From contig CM077675.1 in NCBI GenBank assembly GCA_039707655.1, positions 420,379,162 to 420,443,161 of the forward strand: 64,000 bases of DNA, in the 5' to 3' direction. The translations under genes and the position numbers were made by a program. Origin of the DNA: Elymus sibiricus. Lineage: Eukaryota > Streptophyta > Magnoliopsida > Poales > Poaceae. Each line of letters opens with the position of its first letter. The stretch's first letter is position 1. Below, in pieces: positions 11,246 through 23,968 of this stretch. The notes beneath the pieces are model-generated. The model saw nothing but the letters and a program-made list of their open reading frames with translations, searched no databases and was not told where the DNA came from.

Positions 11246-11499
11246 TGGTAAACCTTTTACCAATGAACACTAAAAATTTAAATGACCGCTAACCATTTCT
11301 AAAAATAAATATATATACATTGAAATTTTATTTAATTTAGTTTGTTTGCGTCGGCTGCACCGTGGGCCTGGTGCATTAACGTGTGTGCATGTTCTGGTCT
11401 TGGGCTGTCCAGGCGCTCGTCATGCTATCTGGGTGATTTTGGGGATCAATTTTGGGCAATGCTTCTGAACCGCAGTCCACTAGTAGAAAACGGCTCATT

Positions 11500-11730
11500 T
11501 GTCCCGGTTCCAGAGGGCCTTTAGTCCCGGTTCTGGAACCGGGACTAAAGGGTCGGGACTAAAGCCCAAAACCTTTAGTCCCGGTTTGCTTACGAACCGG
11601 GACTAAAGGCCCTCCACGTGGCGCTGTCTGGGGCGGGGGAGGCAGGACCTTTAGTCCCGGTTGGTGTTACCAACCGGGACTAAAGGCTCCACCTTTAGTC
11701 CCGGTTGGTAACACCAACCGGGACTAAAGG
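11500..11730. repeat. Left subterminal repeats of the CACTA
   Basis: Six or more copies of CCTTTAGTCCCGGTT and its complement AACCGGGACTAAAGG alternate in both orientations. Such subterminal repeats are the usual binding sites of CACTA transposition proteins. Confidence 0.85.
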
Positions 11731-12646
11731 AATTTTTAGAAGAAAAAAATTTGAATTTTTTTTTGATTTTTTTAAATATTTTTTTGATTTGTTTTTAAGT
11801 TTTATTCCGATTTTCAAATCTTTGAATTATTTGACAATTTAATCTCTAATCACCCGTCCTCACTGCTCCAGCGTGGAGCACTCATTTCAAATCGTCTAAC
11901 TTCCCGGCCGGTCACCCATCCTCTCACTGCTCCAGCCCCAGCATGCTTAACTTTCTGGTTCTATCGCCCCTAGTTTCAAAGTCTGCACTTGTTGTTTTCC
12001 TGACAATAGTAAGCTATCAATCCTATTAACCCTTAGGTCTTGATGTCACATGATTTAATTTTTTGAATTCCAAACAATTATTAAAATAAACAAAATAAGT
12101 AATAATAATATTGAATTTCAATGAAAATAAAATAAGTAATAATATTATTTTATTCATTTTTTGCCATTTATTCATTTAATATGGCATAATTAACATCTTT
12201 AAATCTGTAAATCAAAATTCGACAAATAATATATCCATTATTATCAGAAAAATGTTAGGAATCCAAATATGACATCATTTATTTATTTTTAAATAAAATT
12301 AATTTTTAAAATTATTAAAATTATTTTTTTTTCTTTTTGAAATAACTTTTTTTACTTTCGGAATTTTGAGAATCTGAGAAAACTTCACCGGGTAAACCCG
12401 GGTAAAATCGAGTCCCAATTTTTCTCTAAATTTTTTTGATATATTAAACTTTTTTTTTCGATGTCGTATGCAAAAGTTATGGCCGTTTTACATTTTTTTC
12501 GTTTTTTTGCAAAAAAGGACAAAATTCATATTTCAAAATTTCTATACCAACTAGACACTAAAACCTAACTACATCTCAAAGGATTTTATTTTTGAAGATT
12601 TTATCATTTTTGTTTATTTTCTACAAAACTAAAAAAGGCGGTCCAC

Positions 12647-12663
12647 GGGGGGGGGGGGGGGGG
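12647..12663 (+). repeat. Poly-G run (17 G)
   Basis: Seventeen consecutive G residues lie inside the CACTA interior. Similar runs lie at 25706-25724 and 43479-43496. Confidence 0.9.
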
Positions 12664-12784
12664 TAGAGTTTGAAAATTTCAGAACCCCTTTAGTCTGGGT
12701 TGGTGTCCATCCAATCATACTGTCAACTACATCTGCTAGCACCGTCCCAGCCAGAGTCACAACTAAGGTTAACCAAGCCAGAGT

Positions 12785-13437
12785 CAACCCTTTCTAACTT
12801 CATTTGCTATTTTTCATGCATTTAATGATTTTTTTGAGCTAAATGACCCTGAAATTGAAAAGCACTACAAATGAACTCTAAAAAGGTTGAAACTTGGCAT
12901 GGTATCATCATTTCACCCACATAGCTTGTGCTAAAAAGTTGAGAGGGTTACGGCAAAAATTGGATGCACTTCGTGTACAAACTGGACCATCTCCTTCGAA
13001 GTATCAAGGTTTCGGACGAAAACCCATCTGTTACAAAGGCATTTCATTTTTTTAACTTATTTCAACTCCAGACTTTTTGTGCATTCAATATGCACCATTC
13101 AAAGCCACATCCTCAAATTTCAACCCTTTCTAACTTCATTTGCTATTTTTCATGCATTTAATGATTTTTTTTGAGCTAAATGACCCTGAAATTGAAAGCC
13201 CTACAAATGAACTCTGAAAAGGTTGAAACTTGGCATGGTATCATCATTTCACCCACATAGCATGTGCTACAAAGTTGAGAGGGTTACGGCAAAAACTGGA
13301 TGCACTTCGTGTACAAACTGGACCATCTCCTTCGAAGTATCAAGGTTTCGGACGAAAACTCGTCTGTTACAAAGGCATTTCATTTTTTTAAACTTATTTC
13401 AACTCCAGACTTTTTGTGCATTCAATATGCACCATAC
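12785..13437 (+). repeat. 335 bp tandem duplication inside the CACTA
   Basis: Copy 1 (from 12785) and copy 2 (from 13120) both start TCAACCCTTTCTAACTTCAT and run to TTCAATATGCACCAT with few differences, offset by 335 bp. It is non-coding; the open frames across it are short and duplicated with it. Confidence 0.9.
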
Positions 13438-13879
13438 TACAACATGTTAAAATCTACCGAAAGAACTAACTAAAAATAATAAAAAACAACAATTAAATGA
13501 CTAAAACAACTATATAAGCAAAACCATATTGTTTTAATTAAAATCCTAATTTAAATTATTCTAAAAATAACCAAATAAATCTTACTGTGACAACAATCTA
13601 ACACGTGACTAGGAGCAAAAAGAATTAAATTAGAAACTATTTGTAAACTCAAGTTATTCACAATCTAGTGTTTGAAGCAAATTTGAATAAATTCAAATTT
13701 AAACCATTCAAATTTAAAAAATAATGGCACAAACAGAAACTAGACAAAATTTTGAATCTAATGCAAAAAGAATCACTCAAAAACATCAAATATCCTAAAA
13801 GATATAAGCAATTTAAAACAGAAACTAAAAACAGAAAACTATTGTAAAAACAGAAAAAAAAGGGCTAGCTACAGTACAA

Positions 13880-14130
13880 CCGGGACTAAAGCCTCAACCC
13901 CTTTAGTCCCGGTTGGTGTCTCCAACCGGGACTAAAGGTGAAGCCTTTAGTCCCGGTTGGAGAAACCAACCGGGACTAAAGGGTATCGGCCCCTTTAGTC
14001 CCGATTGGTGTCTCCAACCGGGACTAAAGGTCCCATTTGAACCGGGACTGATGCCCGACCGGCGCCCTAGCCGCTCGAACCGGGACTAGTGCTCACATTA
14101 GTCCCGGTTCGTAATGCAACCGGGACTAAT
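13880..14130. repeat. Right subterminal repeats of the CACTA
   Basis: Multiple copies of TTTAGTCCCGGTTGG and AACCGGGACTAAAG alternate in both orientations, mirroring 11500-11730. The last copies switch to the variant with AATG in place of AAAG. Confidence 0.85.
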
Positions 14131-14204
14131 GTGTAGATCGAGCTGGACGAAAGCCCTGTTTTCTACTAGTGGTCCCCTGTTGCCGCTGCTCCCTTGGTAA
14201 TGCT

Positions 14205-14310
14205 GCTAGTCGTCGTACTACACCGCTACACTACACGATAGCTCGCGTTCCTTCCTGTTGTTGTTGCTAGTCGTACTACACCGCTACACTACACGATAGC
14301 TCGCGTCTTG
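14205..14310 (+). repeat. Tandem duplication of about 60 bp
   Basis: The sequence GCTAGTCGTCGTACTACACC followed by GCTACACTACACGATAGC occurs twice, offset by about 60 bp, with TTGTTGTTGCTAGTC at the junction. It lies just right of the CACTA insertion. Confidence 0.75.
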
Positions 14311-14639
14311 GAGATAATCTCGTTAGTATATTAGTTTTCTATCCAATAAACATGTGGGAGATGAACACATGTTGATTGTTTTAAAATGATAAACACGAAG
14401 AATTTTAGAAATATGAACAAAGTTACAAATGTTGGAATATTTATTAAATATTGTGAATTTATGAAGAAAGCAAAAATAATCAGAAAAACAAAAAATGAGA
14501 TAAACTTTTGAAAATAAAAAAATTAAAAGGAGAGAAAAACCAAGGAAGAAAAAATGATAAAAATAGAAAACATGAACAAAACAAAACAAAAAAAGTATCC
14601 TAACTACTTGGGCTGGCTCATCTGCAGTTTGTTCGCTGT

Positions 14640-15800
14640 TGTGGGTGAACTTGCAGTTGGGACCAAAAAATGTCGGACCCCTTGTGGCAAGTCGAGGGTG
14701 GACTCGCAATTGGGACTAAAAAAGGTCGGGCCCTAGTTGCGAGTCCTGTTTAGACTTGCAACTATGACAAAAAAAGGTTGGGCCCAGTTGCGAGTCAAGG
14801 GTGAACTTGTCACTAGGACAAAAAAGTTTGAGCCTCATTACCAAGTCGACGATGGACTTGCAACTAAGACACAAAAAGGTTGGGCCCCAGTTGCGAATCA
14901 ATGGTAGACTTGCAATTGGGAGTAAAAAACTTAGGCCGTAGCTGCGAGTCGAGGGTGGACTTGCAACTCGAATAAAAATGGTTGGACCCTAGTTGTGTGT
15001 CGAGGGTGGACTTGCAACTCGGACAAAAAAAAGTTTGGCCCCAGTTGCAGGTAGAGGGTGAACTTGCAACTCGGACAAAATAGGTTGGGCCCGAGTTGCG
15101 AGTCGGGGGTGGATTTGCAACTTGGACAAAAAAACTCTCGCCCCATTTGTGAGTCGAGAGTGGACCCGCAACTAGGACAAAAAAGGTTGGCCCCCGAATC
15201 GACGGTGGACTTCCAATGGGGACGGAAAAAAGGTCGGACCTCAATTGCGAGTCGAGGGTAGACTTGCAATTAGGTGAAAAAAATGGTAGGTCCCAGTTGT
15301 GAATCGACAGGGAAATTGCAACTGAAAAAAAGGTTGGGCCCTAGTTGCGACTTGAGCGTCGACTTGCAACTTGGACAGAAAAAGATCGTACCCCCACTTC
15401 GAGTTGAGGGTGGACTTGCAACTGGGACAAAAAAAGATCAGGTCCTAATTATGAATCGAGGGGGTTGCAACCGGAAAGAAAAAAAGGTCATTCTCTAGTT
15501 GCGAGTCGACGGTGGACTTGCAACTAGAAGAAAAGGTTGAGCCCTAGTTGCGAGTCAACGGTGGACTTGCTACTGGAACAATAAAATGTCAGGTCCCAAT
15601 TGCGAGTCGAGGGGACAACAACGAAGCCAAACATGTCTAGGCCAACAACAGAATACGCAAAAAGCAAATAGCGACAAGCAAGACGGACGATAGAGTCGAG
15701 GGTGGAGTTGCACCTTGGACAGCTACGAAACTACGAGCCCAGTTGCGAATCAAGATTCGACTTACAAATAGGATGAAACAAACTACATGTCAGTGGCATG
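14640..15800 (-). repeat. Minisatellite array B, inverted copy of array A
   Basis: About 20 units of 50-60 bp carry the complement of array A: GGTGGACTTGCAACTNGGAC, then AAAAAAGGTTGGGCCC and AGTTGCGAGTCGAGGG. They decay towards the right and merge into non-repetitive DNA after 15800. The AT-rich DNA just left of it (14350-14600) corresponds to that right of array A, so the two arrays point towards each other. No coding function is supported. Confidence 0.9.
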
Positions 15801-17081
15801 TCAAGGGTGGACCGATAACTGGAATGAAAAAAAAACACAGGCAAAATAACAGAGATCAAAGGTCGATCAATGAGAAGATGGGGATAAGCTTCATTGTCGG
15901 GCGCCTAAACGATGACATATAGGGACCCATGTGGAAAAAACGAGAGAACATGACGACACAAAAAACAGGACAAGAGGAGGCGTGACAAAAAAGGACGAGC
16001 TAACACGGGGACACGCATGCTTTAGTTTACACGAAGATTAAAGCAAATAAATCAGACAGTTATAGACTTAGATGAGCTAAAAACTCATCTAGATTGGATT
16101 TAGCAAACCTAAAACAAAAAATCTACCTACCCTCTTCTCTAGCTACACGGTCAAACCAAAAATAAAACAAAAGACGGAATAAAAAGACACATGGCCCTTA
16201 ATAGAAAAGCTAAGCCCACAGAAAAAAAATCAATACACAAAACATAATAATGGCCAAAAACTATCATATCGGGCCTCACTGCTTCACGAGGGATAAACAG
16301 AAAACATGACGCAACGACAACGAGCACAACTCAGGAACACGTGTATCTAACAATATATGAGTTATTAGATGAAACATTGTTAACTCTCATTTAGATGAGA
16401 AGTAACAAACCAATCCGAAACGAGATCCTAGACCGCGCCGTGAAAACGGCCCAACAAAAGACACATGCGCAAACAGGTCAACAAATAGACACCAGTCACA
16501 CGACGCGACACATAGCGCGCATGACAAAAATAACACGCGATCACGATTTACACGACATTCAAAGCGAACATATGACTAAGTGAAAACAAGTTCATGAATT
16601 TTAAACAAATATTTAAAGAAAGAAAGGAAAAATGAAAAAAAAACATGAATTTAAAAATGGTTCATAATTGAAAACAAATAATGAAATGGAAAAAATAAAT
16701 CAAAAAAGAAAAGAAAACGAAAAGGAACAAAAATACAAATACCGGGAGTCGAATGAAAGTGTACAAAAATGAGAGGAACTAGAATTGAATTGTTGCACAC
16801 ACTTGTGAAAAGAAATAGAAAAACGCAGCCGAAGGCGGAAAAAACAACGACCCACTAGATGTCAGGCTCTAGAGAGGAATGTGAGTGGACAATAGACAAA
16901 AAACGACCCGCCAGCCCAATATCACAAAAGAAAAACACAACAACGGCCCGACCTAGCACTAGTAACGACGTGGACGTGAGCTACGTGCGAGACAAGGCTC
17001 CGTGAGCGAGCGCACCAGCCAGCCATCACGTTGTGCATCTATATCTACTAGTTAATGTACCCCTCAAAAAAAAAAAAAAAA
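15801..17081. other. Unassigned A-rich region
   Basis: A-rich sequence on the plus strand contains many CACA and CACGA phrases and no convincing frame, terminal repeat or promoter. Array B fades into its left end. At the right a 15 A run (17066-17080) is followed by ACTAG. Confidence 0.5.
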
Positions 17082-17113
17082 CTAGTTAATGTGCACGTGT
17101 AACGCACGTGTCA
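17082..17113 (-). mobile_element. Helitron-type 3' terminus on the minus strand
   Basis: On the minus strand GACACGTGCGTTACACGTGC can form a short hairpin and is followed by ACATTAA and CTAG. A GC-rich hairpin some 8-12 bases before CTRR is the hallmark of a Helitron 3' end. The body would extend to the right, but no matching 5' TC end was recognised before 21323. A partial second copy of the CTAGTTAATGT phrase lies at 17047. Confidence 0.45.
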
Positions 17114-20100
17114 AACATAATTATACATAATAAAAACATGAATTTTCTTGAAAATATATGGTCAAATAAGTACACAATCTTGCAATGTCATTCGAGTTGT
17201 ATTTTCAATAGTGAGAAACCATTGTGAACTTGTGGTCGCGTTGCTGGACAATAACATATGTTGTTTCACCCATTCAGAGTTCGTAGAGGTTGTAAGATAA
17301 TATCAAATCTACTAATCCTTGCATCACAAAATTTACTGATCTTACACACGCATTTTCCTTTCATGGAACCCTAGCATTCCACGATTGAATCGTCGGCTAC
17401 ATAAAAATTATAGACAGGTAGTTCGCTAAAGCTGCGCAAGCGTATCCTCTCTTAGAATGGCCTTTGTGAGCATCACACGTACAGTCGTATCCAAATTGGC
17501 TAGCAAAAATCTTCAAAAGGAAAATTGCTAGCACAAGTGGAGGCAAAACTGTAGCTGGTACACGGCCTTCTACCTCCTTAAAAACGAATAATTGTATCCA
17601 AATAGAGCATCGCCTTGCCACCAGTGTTTGAACTCGCCTACTGATGGCAGGTTTATTTCATCGCTCTGCCCCCACAAGAGTCAAATGAGGCATACTGTTC
17701 ATAGTTGTAGTTTGTCCGACAACCTGAAAATTTCAGCAAAGTAATCCTAGAACTGCACTTTCAACAATTTAGTTGTATAACTCATTTTAATTGGCCAAGA
17801 CTGCTAATTTATAGACGACTTGAATGTGTTCAGAAGTTTCATACATCCTCATGCTCTATGCCCAAATGAACACTGATAATTCAACCAGTTTCCGCTATCA
17901 AATTGAGTTATTACAAAATAAACACCAACAGAAGTCCCACTGCTACAACACATGTCACGAACAACAACACCTTCTCAGCCTTGAACAACAACTATGAAGA
18001 GGCTCTTACAATAAAACCATATATATGTATGCAAGCACTGGCTCAATAACTTCGCTGATATGCAAGACATGGTTCAATCAAATCAGCATACAGGGCTTGA
18101 AACTAAGACAAACGGGAATCCTAGTATTAGGACCAGAAGTTAACTTATTAGCAATGTAAGTAGTATCCCAGACAGTAATGAAACTCTCCAAGCCTCCCAA
18201 CCTAATTCAGTCACACACACCAGTGTAACTCCTATTGTTTCATTGCCTGCAGTGGTAAAAGAATTTCTGTGAATTTGACTGTGCTCATGCATTGGATTCA
18301 AATAGATCAACATGTAAAACTTGCAGTGCATGACAAGCCTCTAAAATACAAACGTTATAAAAATCAATTTATCTATTTTCTAAGCTTGTCTGAATAGACA
18401 TTTTACTAAAAATGTGAAGAAAATGAAAAATGGATAAAATTTTGATGACACTCACCACATCCAGTTTTCATGAACAATAGTGAAGCCAAAGATGTTGGTC
18501 TGCAATTGCATCTAAGATATAGCACACACGTAAAGAGAAATAATTAGTATTTTGCATCTTCGGGCGTCATTAGTAAGCAAAGCAAAAGGAATGGACTAAG
18601 CAAGTCTTCTTCACCATCCAAGGTTATCCCTTTTCATCATGAGGTTACTGACTTTGTACTTTCCACTGAACTATTCTGCAAAACATGAAGGATGAATACT
18701 TTATCAGCATGGATAAGTGCATTGCCACTGACAACAAACTTGTACATCCAATCATTGATCAAAACATCATCACAAGTCATGAAAATGTAGTGTAGATTGC
18801 GATTATGACTTGTACCACATACAAAATTCACATGTATACTATTCTGAAACAAGAATATACCACTTCGACTTCAGATGTGTTCCAAGAAAAGCTATACTTC
18901 GACATTGTATGCAAATAAAAAAACTAACTATCTCCTATTAAGCTATAGATGATCTGCTTGACTATGCTTCCATTTTTGTTGTTGAACAATTTGCAAATAC
19001 AAGTATACTATTCATTTATCCTCACATAGTTTTCACTACCAAGAAGAGGAATTTACCCAGTAACAACCAACAAAACCGATCTGAAATCCTAAACTGAACA
19101 CTGGCCTGGTCCTACATAGTAGCCACGGCCTTGGAGAACTCTGGGATGTCGCTCCGCTTGAAACCACTTATCCCAGTTCCTCCCATCAGTCTTCTTGTAC
19201 TGAACCTGCATCAGTGTACCGGGTCAACAAAAAGACATATGAAAGTCATTCTTTAAGCTCTATGTACAAACGGCGAATGTTGTACTCCTACTTATTTACC
19301 TTCAAACATCCATTTATACTACCGCACTTCCCCCCAAGAAGATGTTCATGCTACTGTACAATGATTAGAAAGTCAAGGATCAGAAGCATGGAGGAGCAAT
19401 ATAATCCTGGAAAACAACCATCTTGAGGAAACATTACAATATGCCACCAAAAAAAGAACAGTTGATTCAGGAGGCTAGTTGAATCTGTGGTATTATGTGC
19501 TCCAGCCTCCACTATCTACTGCATGTTTTGCAGGTAGAAACACCAGGAGTTTTCCATCCTTGCTTTTAACATCCTTTTATTCAGTCCAAACTAAAAGGTA
19601 GAGGTTTGAAATCTCTTCTGCAAGAATATTAATACAAGCATACCTACTTATGCTCGGGATTAAGTTTGCTGCTACTGAAGCCAACCGCTGCATCCTCCTC
19701 GCCACTACCACCTCCATGGCCCGTCCTTGTTGTTACCTCTTTCTCCTCATCACCAAGGAGGATGTCCCCGTGCCTAGTCTTAGGCTCAGCCCTCAGCCCC
19801 GCCCCTACCTGCCTCTTCCACGACCGGCACCGCCGTTACCTCGCTCCTCTCTGCACTCTCTTCGTCAATTTGGCATTGTACAACCTTATTTCAATTTTGT
19901 AGCCAAAGCTTATGGATCTGCAATGAATGAAAGATGAACCAAATTAAAGCTATCACTTCCATCATGTATGTCATATATACATATGTATATGTCTGTGGTC
20001 ATGGATCCTAGTTAAACCCGATCCATGATTAGTACTACATAACGACAATGCTACCAAGACAAGAATCGAACACTTCATATGGACCCAATTTCTAGATCGC

Positions 20101-21323
20101 ATTAGTACAAAAGTTCAAGAAATATGCATATTTCAGTGATGCACCCTTAACATGGTAATAACGTACTCAATATGTTGTCAGATGTCACCCTTCTCCAATT
20201 TTTATGTATTTCCTTCATGATTCCTATGGTCTACCAATATATGATCATATTAAACATCTTGCAATATGTTCCTTCACATATGCACGCGCACACACACATT
20301 CTATAATAGTGTTGTCATAGAATTTCTCGTCACCTTAAAGTTAGAATATTTCTTATGACACACCAGTCATACAAAGCTCGGAAAAAGATATTTTAAATGA
20401 TTTGACATCAACATAGTATAGCACGAAACTAATAATAAGATTTCCAAGATATACACGAAATATATCTTAATGCACAAACCATAAGCACTTATTTCAAGAG
20501 ATAATGCCATATTGCCCATGCATTTCATATATATTTTTTTAAATCACATTCCATATATCTTTAACACACATAAAACAATCACAATATATGACGTCGTCTA
20601 TCTTTGCTCCCTTGGATCCACCCCTCTAATTTTTAAATAATTTTGGTTGCCTCCACTGCCGTTGTGATGTGCGATTCTCCACATTGTGTAACATTTTAGT
20701 GTCTTCATTTTTTTCACACGTCGGTATCATTTGTAGTAGTTCTCTATTAGATGAAACAAGATATAGTAATGCTTACTATTTTTCACATTGTGCAGACTGC
20801 TTACCTGTATACTAATGCTAAAACTATAAAGGAGAAAAGGCCTGACTTAAGCTCTTATCAAAGTACTATTCTGTGCAAACGTGTGAACCTATAGTACTGC
20901 AAACCTTGGTTGAGAGCTAAATTAGTTCACCACCCAATCTCATTTTCTTTCTAATGTTTTTTACCTTTTCACACTTGGTAAGTTCAAACGCCTATGGAAA
21001 ATTAAACACACAAACTTCTGATAGTTGATTATTTTTCAATACTGGAAGACAAAACTACTAAGAATGTTGTCCTAGATTAAAAATAGCATCAAATTTCTGT
21101 TCTACAATAACTGCCCTATCTTCTACCATTATCCTGTTGCAATTGACCTCAAATGGAGATCATAACTGTCAGTAAAGAGAAAAATATATTGGCATGTCAA
21201 CCAGAAAGTGTACAAGGTGAATGCATAAATGGTATATCTGTAACTGTACAAGAGTAACTCATTGTGCTCTAGTGATTGTGCTTAATTAGTTCGTTGAAAT
21301 ATAAACACCCAATCTTTACCTAA
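17114..21323. other. Low-repeat region without a recognisable gene
   Basis: The composition is ordinary (about 38-40 percent GC by eye) with no terminal repeats. Short open frames are scattered on both strands. A GC-richer patch at 19670-19870 and a possible terminal exon at 19112-19205 suggest remnants of a gene, perhaps carried by the minus-strand Helitron ending at 17082. TA-rich microsatellite-like phrases occur at 19970-19995, and a (CA)n patch lies near 20285-20300. Nothing here can be assigned a function. Confidence 0.4.
19112..19205 (-). pseudogene. Possible terminal exon of an unknown gene
   Basis: On the minus strand a good acceptor (TGATGCAG) is followed by a 31-codon frame ending TAG. 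It contains MGGTGISGFKRSDIPEF and ends SKAVATM. The sequence is GC-richer than its surroundings and reads like real protein, but I do not recognise the family. No upstream exon can be joined to it with confidence. It could be a captured gene fragment. Confidence 0.3.
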
Positions 21324-22139
21324 TCTATACCTACTAATAAAGCAAGGTGATATTCTTGGTTTCGTCCCGCATCCGATCCTATGTTACGTGAAATACACGA
21401 GGTGGTATTAATTATAGAGTAAATTTTCGTTCGTCCGAGCCAGGCCCACCGAGGGAAGCAAGCCCATCTATCCACATGGCCTACCCTGTAACCAACAAAG
21501 CTGGCCAATGCAAAAATATTTGCTGGTGCCCGTACTTGAACTCATGATCTATATGTCACTTACCTATTGTCACAGCCAACCGAGCTAGCTCAGTATTTTG
21601 TGTTCAAAATAAGATTGTCCCGTACTTGATTTACAGCTTCTCATAAGTAATGGGCCAATTTTTTTTGTTATGGGCCGCTACAAAAGTTAGACCTCACCGC
21701 CTGCCCTCCCCTCCCCTCTCTTACGGGCAGTAAATAGAGTTTGATTATGTCTGTGCTAAACTTTCAGATTCTAATTAATAGTCCCACCCTGCCCCTTTAC
21801 ATCAAATCTTAGCAACTTATATACCTTCGGAGTTGCAAGAATCAACAAGCGAGGAAAAAAGGGTGAGATGTGATTCATGTTTAGCCAAGAGAAATGAAGA
21901 AAAGTGCCTACCGCATGTATTATGCATCACCAATCAAAAATGCTGAAGGAGAGGCGCATGAATCCAAAGAAAAAACAGCATGGGGTGCCCAGCTTAAATA
22001 GAAAGGTAGCCGATCTGAAGGTTCTCAAAAATTTGCCATGGGCGCACAGCCATTTGCCGTTGGAGCTAATAAATAAATCAGAAAGAAGAAGAGAGAGCCG
22101 GGGATACAGGAAAAATTGATAGCGAGCGGCCCGCCTGAA

Positions 22140-23460
22140 GAACAGTGACACGAGCAGGCCAGATTTGTACAGAGATGGACGAGCTCGCGCAGCCTCCTTG
22201 CGCCAGCGGCAGCCGCACGCACGCACGCCAGCACCAACAACCTCAAGCCGGAGCCGCATCCGCCCACGCGAAGCCCCTGAGCAGGCCACTGCTGCGCCAG
22301 ACCAGCGTCCCGCGCCCCCGCGCGCGCAGGCCGGCTGCCAGGAGCCCATGCCCTTCGCCCCAGCCACCAGCCACCCACCGGAGAGGGGCTCCACCACCAC
22401 GGCGCGAGGACGCCGCCCCGGCCGCAGCAGCAACACGCTGACGCTGCCAGAACCTCCCGCACCACCTTTGGCAGGCGGGCCCGTCGCCGCCGCAGCGAGG
22501 GCCGACGGCAGTGGCGGCGAGGTGGCCGGCATAGGGGTCGGCGGCGCTGGGTTCGACCTGATGTCGTCCTGGGACACGGGGAAAAAACTAGGGAGATAGC
22601 TGCGAGCAACTTCGGGACAGAACGTACCCTGTCCATCGCAGGAGCGCCAGCAATGCGCCTGGTTCCTTCTAGCAATCAGCCGACGTGTCGACAGGTAAAT
22701 TGTTTTCTCATTTTTATTAAGGATGCTCAGTAATACAAAGGACCCCCCACAAATAAGGAAATTACATCCGGGTCCTCGAGGAACCCACCAACCACCACCC
22801 ACTCCACCGCGAGTTGAGGGCGCGGTGCCGCCGCCGCCGCTTTCACCCAAAGCCGGCTTGACTTTGAAATCCGCAGTCGGGCCTTTTGCGGATGGGAAGT
22901 CTTCAAGCAATGGTCCCATCGGGGCTAGCGCACCAGAGAAGAGGCCGAAAGGATGCACCACCGAAAGCACCACCACACCTCCCTCGCCGTCGGCAAAGAA
23001 GGTAATAGAACTGGCGTCGCTCCTGTACAACAACCATATGCCCAGATCGAAGGCTGACAAACGAGAGCCCTTCATCGAAAGGGATCTGGAGGAAGACAAA
23101 TTCGTCACTGCTGCCATACAGAACAACGGCAAATGAACGATGACCAAATACACAATCTCACCGCTAACCGGCGAGAAGAGCAGTCCTCCAACTCACTGAC
23201 GACCAAATCGTCGGGACGGGGAACAAGTTAAGGTAGAAATTATTCCCCGTGCCGCCGTCTCCACCATCCACACGCTGGCGGTCGAAACCCCAAGTCCTAA
23301 TCTATGCGCAAGACCGCACGAGGCGCCGCGGTTTCCCACCCCTCCCGCCTCTGGGCCGGCCACTAGAGGAGAGGGGAACCAGTGTGCTTGCCGGCAAGCA
23401 CATGAGAGGAACTGTTGTCGCCTTCGGTTCTGCCTCTTACGGGAAGGGAAAGCAAAGCGA
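22140..23460. pseudogene. GC-rich, probably captured gene fragments in Helitron 1
   Basis: GC content rises sharply compared with the flanks. Long overlapping open frames exist on both strands, the longest on the minus strand at 21927-23153, but they are largely a product of GC richness (Ala, Pro, Arg and Gly-rich). A plus-strand segment at 22723-23136 reads PPQIRKLHPGPRGTHQPPP and later PFIERDLEEDKFVTAAIQNN; the minus strand there is equally open. I cannot decide the strand or the donor gene. Helitrons commonly carry such exon pieces. Confidence 0.4.
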
Positions 23461-23938
23461 ATAGTTAAAGTTGATTGGGTTTAGATCGTTCGCGAACCGG
23501 TAAATAGCTTTGAGTCCATCGCGCGGACGTGTTAGCGTGCACGCATGTGTTTTTTCTCCGAACTATGCACACATTGACGGATTTGGTGCTACATATCTTT
23601 GTTTTAATAAGGTTGGATTTGACTCTATTTGTGTCACAACAGAATAGAAAGTTAGAACATCTATACGACAAGGACTTCACAGTTAGCGCACGCGACAGAA
23701 GCATGCATGCCATACATATTTTTATTGTATGATGGTAACTGAAAATAAGCATTGCGTGTACGATATTTTTATTATTAGTAATGGTAATCTAAAGATGAGG
23801 TTGTTCACCCGGTTATTTGACTAGGATTGAACCATCATTTTTGTCATCATCAAACTTATTCTCTATCTTGCCAACCTGATTAATGATAATTAGCGTTTGT
23901 TTTCTCTCGTTGCAACGCAGTACGTTAACTTTTTTTCT

Positions 23939-23956
23939 CCCGTTGCAACGCACGGG
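23939..23956 (+). other. Helitron 1 terminal hairpin
   Basis: CCCGTTGCAACGCACGGG pairs CCCGT with ACGGG and GC with GC across a bulge. The same hairpin recurs at 38027, 38181 and 43245, defining one Helitron family in the window. Confidence 0.8.
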
Positions 23957-23968
23957 CATATTTGCTAG

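Larger units (their letters stand above)
11478..14171. mobile_element. Non-autonomous CACTA transposon (2.7 kb)
   Basis: The element begins CACTAGTAGAAAACGGCTC and ends with the inverted form GTTTTCTACTAGTG. The trinucleotide GTC occurs on both sides (11475-11477 and 14172-14174), the 3 bp duplication expected for CACTA elements. Both subterminal regions are packed with direct and inverted copies of TTTAGTCCCGGTTGGT. The interior is AT-rich and non-coding, with a 335 bp tandem duplication and a 17 G run. It shares its ends and subterminal motif with the larger CACTA at 27228, which belongs to the type of element that could have supplied its transposase. Confidence 0.95.
21324..23968 (+). mobile_element. 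Helitron 1 (2.6 kb)
   Basis: The 5' end reads TCTATACCTACTAATAAAGC, preceded by A. The 3' end has the hairpin CCCGTTGCAACGCACGGG (23939-23956), eight bases, then CTAG, followed by T. Insertion between A and T, the TC start and the hairpin plus CTAG end together match the Helitron signature. No Rep/helicase gene is present, so it is non-autonomous. The interior includes a GC-rich block that is probably captured gene sequence. Confidence 0.8.

Noticed and set aside
14864..15498. Open frames of 60-126 codons in array B
   Set aside because: Same repeat family inverted; the translations are repeat artefacts.
21927..23153. A 408-codon minus-strand frame in Helitron 1
   Set aside because: It spans GC-rich and AT-rich parts without change of frame, is rich in Gly, Ala and Arg, and the opposite strand is also open. 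No family signature, so not called as an intact gene.
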